Assembly: GCA_040954595.2 (NCBI GenBank)
Contig: CM082586.2
Location: 3,596,001-3,660,000 of the forward strand
Direction: 5' to 3'
Length of the DNA: 64,000 bases
Origin: Balanoglossus misakiensis
Taxonomy: Eukaryota; Hemichordata
Under the pieces are notes generated by a model, which saw nothing but the letters and a program-made list of their open reading frames with translations, made no database searches and had not been told where the DNA came from. Shown here one piece after another: positions 44,801 to 53,800 of the stretch. A program made the position numbers and the translations under genes. The stretch's first letter is position 1, and the number at the start of each line of letters is the position of its first letter.

Positions 44801-47800
44801 ACACCGACACGTCCTGTTCTCCTTACCTACTCTGACCGCAAGGGAATCTCGCCTTTCCCTTCTAAAAATGGGAGGCTCTATAATTAAATCATCATCTTCT
44901 TCATCATCATCATCATCAGCACAATGATTCGTCTTATCACCTTCGTCTCCTGGGGGCGCTGCCTCCACAGGAGGTGCGCCCTTTTTGGTAAGGGCTGGCT
45001 CCTCGATGGGCTGTGGTGGCGCAGATTCCTGCGCTGGTGTCGTCTTCTTGGCTGTCATTGGCTCCTCCACTAGTGGCTTAGGAGGGGCAGCTTCAACATT
45101 TTTCCTGGTGTATTAAAAAAGAGGCCAACTTTATTGGTTTTGGCCAACTTTATCAGTTTGACCTTGTAGGAATATATATGTAATTGAAATCGAGATTTAC
45201 CCCTCCTCAACTTAACGACGAAATTTCGTCTACCATGCACACGTCATTATTTACCCTTACCAAATTTCCGAGTGCTCGGGTGCACCTCGGGTGCACCTAA
45301 AATACACCCAAAACACACCAATAGCACTTAGACCCACCCGTAACCTACCTAAAACACACCACTGTAAGATGAGGTGGGTTTTGGGTGGGTGGTCTAACCC
45401 ACCCGAAATCCACCCCTACAACATAAACTGAATAGGTGTCTTACGGGTGCACCCGAAATACACCTTCTGATATCAGCACTGGCCGTTAAGGCACCCAAAA
45501 CACACCCGCTTTCGACTTTGCAACTTTTTCACATAGGGAAGGCACTCAAAACACACCCGCTTTCGACTTTGCAACTTTTTCACATCGGGAAGGCACCAAA
45601 AACACACCCGCTTTCGACTTTGCAACTTTTTCACATCGAGAAGGCACCCAAAACACACCCGCTTTAGACTTTGCAACTTTTTCACATAGGGAAGGCACTC
45701 AAAACACACCCGCTTTCGACTTTGCAACTTTTTCACATCGAGAAGGCACCCAAAACACACCCGCTTTCGACTTTGCAACTTTTTCACATCGAGAAGGCAC
45801 CCAAAACACACCTGCTTTAGACTTAGCAACGTTTTCACATCAGTTAGTTGATGAAAAATTATATCATCTGTTGAAGTTGGAAAATTTCTGAATATATTTT
45901 ATTAAATAATTAACAGCTCCAGGGAATAAAAAACATTTTTTTTGTCCATTTATATGTACTGGAATATCGCACAAAATCAAGTTCTGTCTCTTTATTTTGG
46001 AGATCACGATTTTAATAAAAGTTTTCCACGATTTATTCACCACAAACTACAACCCTTGCAAGTTGTACTGGCCGAAGTACAATACTTGACTTTTGACCCG
46101 GGACGTCATTAACATACGTAACCGGATTGGTCCATTCATAATAACGTCATTGAACAGTCATACTGGCAAGTCCACATCGTAGACACGGAAGTCAATGTCG
46201 GAAAGCCATTTCGACGCAGTTTTAGCAAAATTTGTGAAATCGTTTCATTGTTCCGACTACTTTAGGCGTCAGAGATGACGTGCGGATATCAAAACACGTA
46301 AGATCATGACAAGGGAGGTCAGTCACGTACGTTCATCGCGCGCATCGGTCGACGCGGTCATAACAATGTGGCCGCCATTCTCGATGTCAGTAAACAGTCG
46401 CATTCAAACACATCGCGTTTTGATACGACTCGGACGATTGTAAGTACCAAACGCGTTTTGAACGAACACCTACTCCTGTGGTGTGTCCATTGATAGCTGT
46501 TGATTTGACCGTACTCATTACAAGAAATCTCGATCGCCATTTAAGGACGATGATGCATGGACGAGCATCCGCGAGAATGGTTCATTCAAAATGGCGTGGA
46601 CATTGCATGTACGTTGCATAATATCGTTCCCGGACAGAAATGTGAAGCAGCATGCCTCGGATAACTTAATTATTGCTGTGAAACCACTGACTATATTCTG
46701 ATCACGGTGACCACATTTCCATCGAACTTAGTGTAGATTACAAGTGTTTGTACATAGCTAGTCGAACTGTACTATGTAGCTCTATCATTTTATCCATCAT
46801 TTTATTTTTACTGTACTGTACAAAAGAACTTTATTAAGTTTACAATTAGCAATATATTGACTTTTAGTGTTATTAACAAAAATTGTATTGGCTGTTTTTT
46901 TCACATTGTGTGTGTGTGTGTATGAGCCACTGCAGCAACTGCATAATATCATTCAGGTGTGTTTTAGGTGCCACCTAAAGTGCACCCGGAGTATGTTGTT
47001 CCGGGTGCGTTTCGGGTGCATCCATACCATATCATACGGGTGTGTTTCGGGTGCCACCTAAGGTGCACCTCGGGTGTGCTCTATTTCGGGTGCCTTTTGG
47101 GTGCACCTATAATGCACCTGTTTTGTACACCCGAAACACACCTAAAGTGACCAATTTAAGGTGGTTTCGGGTGTGTTCTGAGGGGTGTGTTTCGGGTGCC
47201 ACCTAAGGTGCACCCGGGGTGTGTTCTTTTGGGTGCCTTTCGGGTGCACCCGATTTTGGTAAGGGTACAAGTGAGTATACAGAGTGAAGTAATAAACATA
47301 CGTCGGTGTCTTTTGCATGACTTCTTCCACTGGTTTTTTCGCCTGTGGTTTCTTCGGCGGTGCGTCTTTCTTTGGCGGTGCCTTCTTTGGAGGTGGTTCT
47401 TGCGTATAAAAGATGATAATTGGATGTAAGTAAAAAGCATTTATATTTGTGCTAAAAATGACACGCTTGACATATATAGTTGAATTGAAAGGTCTTAAAA
47501 CAAAGCTGCGATAATGGAATACATGTGACGTCATTGACCAACAACTTAAAAACCCGACATCTATTCGATTTCTCATAACCATCAGCATTTAAGAATATCG
47601 ACAAAACTTTGCATTGTCATTGATTTCGAAAATTCTTCTTGGTCATCGTTGCTTGGCAATTCGAATCCTTCTGTATCGCCTTGAGATTGAAATATTCCTT
47701 TACCTTTTACCTCCAGCCGAGCCTTTGTTGTGGCCTCTCCAGCGCTGTTGACCGCCTTGCAGGAAATGGTTCCAGAGTCCTCCGGGAACACCTCGACAAA

Positions 47801-50800
47801 TATAAGAGTGCACACGTCCTTCTGTTTTGTGATTTTGAAGTCAGGTGATGGCTTGATTTCTTTGCCGTTGCTGTCGATTGGACGATGAAATTTGGAACAG
47901 TGTCTTAAAATCTATTCACTGTGTCTTTTGGCTGTGTTTTCAGTATGTTTGTTAAGTGTATGATGTACAATATTGAATATCTGTCATTTTCTGTGGCGAG
48001 TATCAAATATACTTACTTGTACCATGTGATCTTGGGTTCAGGAAGTCCGCTGAATCGAATGCGGAATGTTACTTCATCCCCATCCATTACATTCTGAATA
48101 TTTAGGAAACAAATAAAGTAAAAATGTCATCATTGTACGTGATGTCAGAAAGGCATGGAAGCACAACCTGACTTTGGCTTGGAAGGTAAACTAGACTTGA
48201 GAAATCATCTGTCTGTACACATTTCTCCACAGACACTCTCACCTGATCTTTCAATCCTTCCAAGAACTTGGGTTTTTCCTTTTTACCAGCGCCCTCCTCC
48301 GCTGTAGATGTGGTTTTGGCCGAGGAGACCTCCACCTTGGACATTTTGGATTCCACCAGACTTGAGGCAACTTCTACCTTGAGATCCCCATCAGGCATAA
48401 TTTGCATGTCAGCCGTATTGCCAAAATCGAGCTGGAACTGCTTCGGCTCTTCTTCCATTTTCTTCATTTGTTGGACTATACAAAAAAAACGAGATACCAA
48501 AAATAAGCCAAGGGTAAATAGAATCATAGAGTACCAACATATATAGTACAATCATTTTAACATTCAGCAAACATTATTAGTTATCGATAATGGCTAGTAG
48601 ATTATCCATGCTAACCAGTTCATGATGTGCGTATAAACAATGCAATGTAAATGAGCAGCAACATGTAATACCAGTAACAACCCGTACCACTATCACAATT
48701 TATCTGTAATCGTAAACATTTCACCATTATCGTTTCTATTTTGTCATCACCGATATCATTCTAAAACAACCCCAAAACAGCACAACTCACCATCAAAATT
48801 AATGGTTATCGTCGAGTTTCCTTCTCCTTTGTCATTTTTGGCGTTGATGGTGTAAATACCACCATCTTCCGGCTTTACGTCTTTCACCACCAACGTCAGA
48901 ATATACTCGTCGCCTTTGCTGACCGTGGTGAGGGTGAACCGACCGCCGTCGCGGACTACAGTGCTGCCATGCTTCCAGACGATGACCGGTCTGGGAATTG
49001 CTATAACCCTCTGCGTCATTATGATCGTCCTGCCACCGTCTTCCTGTTTGATGGTCGGTCTGTCTGGAAACGACGGTGCTCCTTTCTTGCTCTCTTTGAC
49101 TGTGGAAAAGAAAACATGTCAGTTTAACAATGTTTCACAAGTCCGACAATTGTCCAGTGTTTAAAACAGAAACAGGCTACTAAGGGATAAGCTTTTACAC
49201 GTTTGCAGCTCACATTCGTAGCATCACTAGCAGATGTCCGATTTCTGAACGTCAGTGTTTGAATTCTCCTGGGACCCCTAACTACATATCTAGGCCTAAA
49301 CCCCTGACAGGAATGAAAACTATTTGATATACACTCCAACCAAACAGGCAAGAACTTCTTACCATCAAAATTGAGATTGATAGTCGACGTGCTCTCGCCA
49401 AACTCGTTCACAGCGACTACTTTGTACACTCCGCCATCGGCCGGTGTGACGTCATTGATTTCCAATATCAGGAAGTACTCCTCCGTGCCTTCTCTCTCGG
49501 TGACGATCTCAAAGCGTCCGCCTCGTGTGATCACCTTGTCTCCGCAGTACCACGTGATTTTCGGCTCTGGGTCTGCAGTGAGCTCGGCCTCGAACGACAT
49601 GCGGCGGCCATCCTTGGACTGGTTCAGTTTGGGCTTCCCGGCAAACTTGGGCGCTTTGCCCTTCTTCCTGTTGACAAGATTGGCGAAATATTGGTATACG
49701 GGGAACGTTTGATGGCCTTTGCAAATTAATATGGTCAGGGGTCTTAATATAATAGGATTACGTGCGAATGGACATTGATTATAGTGCACAGAATCGTAAT
49801 TAGTCCTGCTGCAACTGAGTCAACTTCTGCACGTCACGTCAGACCGAGTCTAAAATAACCCAGGTACTTACTTTTTGGCCGGTGGAGGAGCTGACTTCAC
49901 TGTATTGGGGAAAAGTAAGAGAAAGAGCGTTGAAATAGGGTTAGCGACATACTAGTATGAACCCCCTGTAACATCATACTTTGGATCAGCCCTGTTGCTT
50001 TCAACGGTGTGACTGCAGGGCCAATAAACAGACGATGGGAAGAGAGGGGTTGATTGATTTTCTTCTTAGCAATCAGAAGCCCACGGCAATTTGTTCGCTG
50101 CAAAAAAATAATGAGGCACTTCAAAACTTTCAACTCACCGTCAAAATTGAGGTTGATGGTGGAAGCGCTTTCGCCAAGCTCGTTGACGGCAACGACTTTG
50201 TAGACGCCACCATCCTCAGGAGTGACGTCTTCTATTTCTAGAACTAGAAAGTACCCCTCGGCCCCCTCTCTCTCAATGATGATGTTGATGCGACCACCTG
50301 ATCTGATCAGCTGCTCGCCACGATACCACGTGATCTTGGGCTCTGGGTCGGCAGTGAGCTCTACCTCGAAAGACATGCGGTGACCGTCCTTGGACTGCTG
50401 CAAGACGGGTTTGCCAGTGAAGTGCGGTGCTTTCCCCTTTATCCTGAAAATTATATATCATCAACAAATCAACTCAAATGATCTTCTTTCAGCACCAAAA
50501 CTCATAAACGAGTTGGTATTTTGAAAATGGTAGACACGCGTACACTACTAACTTGGCATATGGCACTACAGGGTATTCCATCGCTATAGCAACAAAACAC
50601 CCACAAATAACAGAACGTACAGGAATTTGTCACATTGCCAAGTCTTAACAAACATCACACACATCAGTGGTCGATACATTTTTGTTAGTGATTTCTGTTC
50701 ACACACATACCGGCCAATTTGCATGCTGACACTGCTAGAAAAAGTGTTGGAACTGACCGACCTATAAGAGGGAAATCAACACGCATTAGTAATATTAAAA

Positions 50801-53800
50801 CCACACAAAAAGGAATTCACATGCGATATCATTAATAGTACCTGGATGAGACAAAATAAGGGCGTGTCTTATTTAAGGGGAGGTGGGTTTCCAGTGCAAT
50901 AAAATAAGATCGGTGGACGAAAATTTGTGAATATGAAAATTAGAAGATATCAAATCACCAGTTACATTTGTCAAATGTTAAGTCTTACATTTAAAATAAA
51001 AAACTTTTATGTAGAAAAGTATAGCTTTTGGAACCTGATATAAGTCAACAAAATGGGAACATTTAATTTTGACTATGCATAACGAACACACTACTAGGAA
51101 TAGGGGTCGGACATACATTAGCAAATATATTAAAGCGGAAAATGTGCTAGATAAACACAGTCGCAATCATGGGACAGGTAGAGTCAACAGAGCATGCATA
51201 GAAAAGTTCAAGTTGTACTTACTTAGAAGGAGGAGGTGCAGACTTAACTAGAAAGAGAGAACGACACCCAGATGTAAGAAGAAATACACACACAAAATGA
51301 CTATTTGAAACACTGAAAGATGCAGCAAGGATTTAGCAGTACGATTACGCTTGCAAGAAAAGGGTTTTTGAAAGTACAAGTTCACAACTTTCTAGGGCAT
51401 ATGATATTGCTTTCAAGATACAGTGCTCAACAAAATCAGAATTAAATGACATAGTACTGTCAAGAGTGCACGACAACATACTCAGTAAAGATTGTCACTC
51501 GGAATATTCTAGCAGCGCTCTACGCAATACGTTTATAACGCTGCAAACGTCCTTAATTTTTTATTGCAATGTTACAATATTTCATAGCTGACGAAAAACA
51601 TACACTTTGACACACTGTGCATTAGAGATACCAGAACTTACCATCAAAATTTAGATTAATGGTTGACGTGCTTTCGCCAAACTCATTGACGGCAACTACT
51701 TTGTACACGCCACCATCAGCTGGAGTGACGTCATCGATTTCTAGAACCAAAAAGTAGCCTGCAGATCCTTCTCTCTCGGTGATAATATTAAATCGTCCAC
51801 CTTGAGTGATCACCTTATCGGTTCGGTACCAAGTAATTTTTGGTTCAGGGTCGGAAGTAAGCTCTACTTCAAAGGACATGCGGTGGCCATCGTCTGATTG
51901 CTTGATGGCAGGCTTGCCTTCAAATTTTGGTGCTTTACCTTTCTTTCTGTTAGACAGTAAAATTGATATTGGTCATTTGTCATTCAATGACGAGGATGAA
52001 CATCTGAAAATGATGTGCTTATTCATGATCAACAAAACAAAACATTTAAAGAAGAAAAAATGGCCTAAAGATAACGTTATCGTAGCTTTGGCGGTTCGAT
52101 TTACATGTACTTACTTGGCTGGCTTGGGCGTTGCAGAATCAGCTGGAGAAACAAAATGAAATGAAATGGAAACAAAGCAAGACAAGTTACGAGAATGCAA
52201 ACAATACAAAATGTAAGTGAACATAGTAAATCTTTGTATGACAAGTCGTCGAGTTAAATTTGTTTGATTAAATAGCAACAAAAATGGTTCACATCCAGTC
52301 AGTGTTAGGCCAGAGGTACAAATCATCAAAGAAGTTGTTGAAAATCCACAATTGTGAGATATGTAAGGTTGTTGTTATGTTGAAACCCAGCGTTAGTATT
52401 CACACCATCATATTTTTTTCGGAAGTGACTCGACGTTGGTAATTCTACTTGGCCTACTTCTACGTCGAAAGCGTTGGTAAAATAATGGTATTCTTAAAAT
52501 AACGATGACAAAAATGCTTGTGACAAAAATACAATACTATGCTTGAAAAAAAAGATGACAAAATGACTGGAGATGAAAGGAAGGCAGGGAGGCAGCTTGG
52601 TGGGAAAAATGAAATTAACGCGAGGTGAAAGTAGAAAGAAATGGGGAGTTTGAAAATGGTAATATTTTACAACGAAAGGGGACAATAAGGGAACTATTGG
52701 CGTGTTTTATAAATGCAATGATGCTTTGGAGTGTGAATACTCTGTGTGAAATTACATAAGACAGCCGATGGTGTGGATAGATGCAAAAACTGGAGCGATT
52801 GATGTGTGATGAAGATACTACTACCGTATATGATGATTCTGATCATGCGCCAGGGTAATTACATAGAGGGCGGTATTGCGCAGGATCATGATTGTGATTT
52901 GTCCTTTTACATTCAGAACTTACAATCGAAATTCAAGTTAATTGTCTGCATTGTCTCTCCGAATTTGTTTTTGGCCACTACCCGATACTCAGCTGCATCT
53001 TTGGGAGTGACGCCGTCGATTTCAAGCACCGAGAAAGTGAACTCATCATCCTCGTCCGCGTCGATGAGGTACCGTCCGCCATCTTTGATCAGAGTGTTGC
53101 CCTTGTACCACGAGATCGTCGGGCGGGGCTTCGATTTTATCTCGCACTCGAAGGTCAGTCTTCGCCCGTCCTTCGACTGTTTGATCTGGGGTTTCATGGC
53201 GAAAACGGGAGCGTCGCCCGGGGCGTCCTTTCCGGGAGCCGGTTTGGGTTTGCCGCGATCTAGCGTTCAGTATCAAAACGTTGTTAGGAAGTTAGTGTAC
53301 CCCGTTGGCATGGCAACAGTAACAGCTTCTGGCAATATTACAGCGTAATAGTGATAACATTTCAGAAATTTGCATTCAAGAAGATTTGGCGGATGGAATT
53401 GTATAAAAAAATTATTAAAAACTAAAGTTGCAATTTTACAGGACACACTACAGTCTAATTGTTCTGTTCACAAAGTCATCTAAGCCGGAAGCTGGAAACC
53501 GTGCCATTGTTTAACAGGAGTATGATGAAAAAAACACACAAAAATTTCAAACAGTAACTGCCAATCACGATACACACAACCAGTAATCGTCAGTAACAGT
53601 TAAATCGAAAAAATGTACGGCAAGTAAGTAACATGCTGTTACTTGTAAATTTGTACACACTGTCCCACGCGCTCACATGCGGTACACCCTTTTATTTTTC
53701 GAATATTCAAGGAAACGACCAGAATTCGTCCTGTTCTGGCAATCATCTGTGAAAAAAGGTTATCTTCGGGTACATATATGACGGATAGACATATTTTATG

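Noticed and set aside
45473-45838. 121-codon Cys/Arg/Lys repeat protein
   Set aside because: Open only because the 51-bp tandem repeat is a multiple of three; lies in a transposon arm.
45250-47270. CRISPR-like direct repeats
   Set aside because: Eukaryotic intron; repeats are contiguous or degenerate with no unique spacers, and belong to a transposon.
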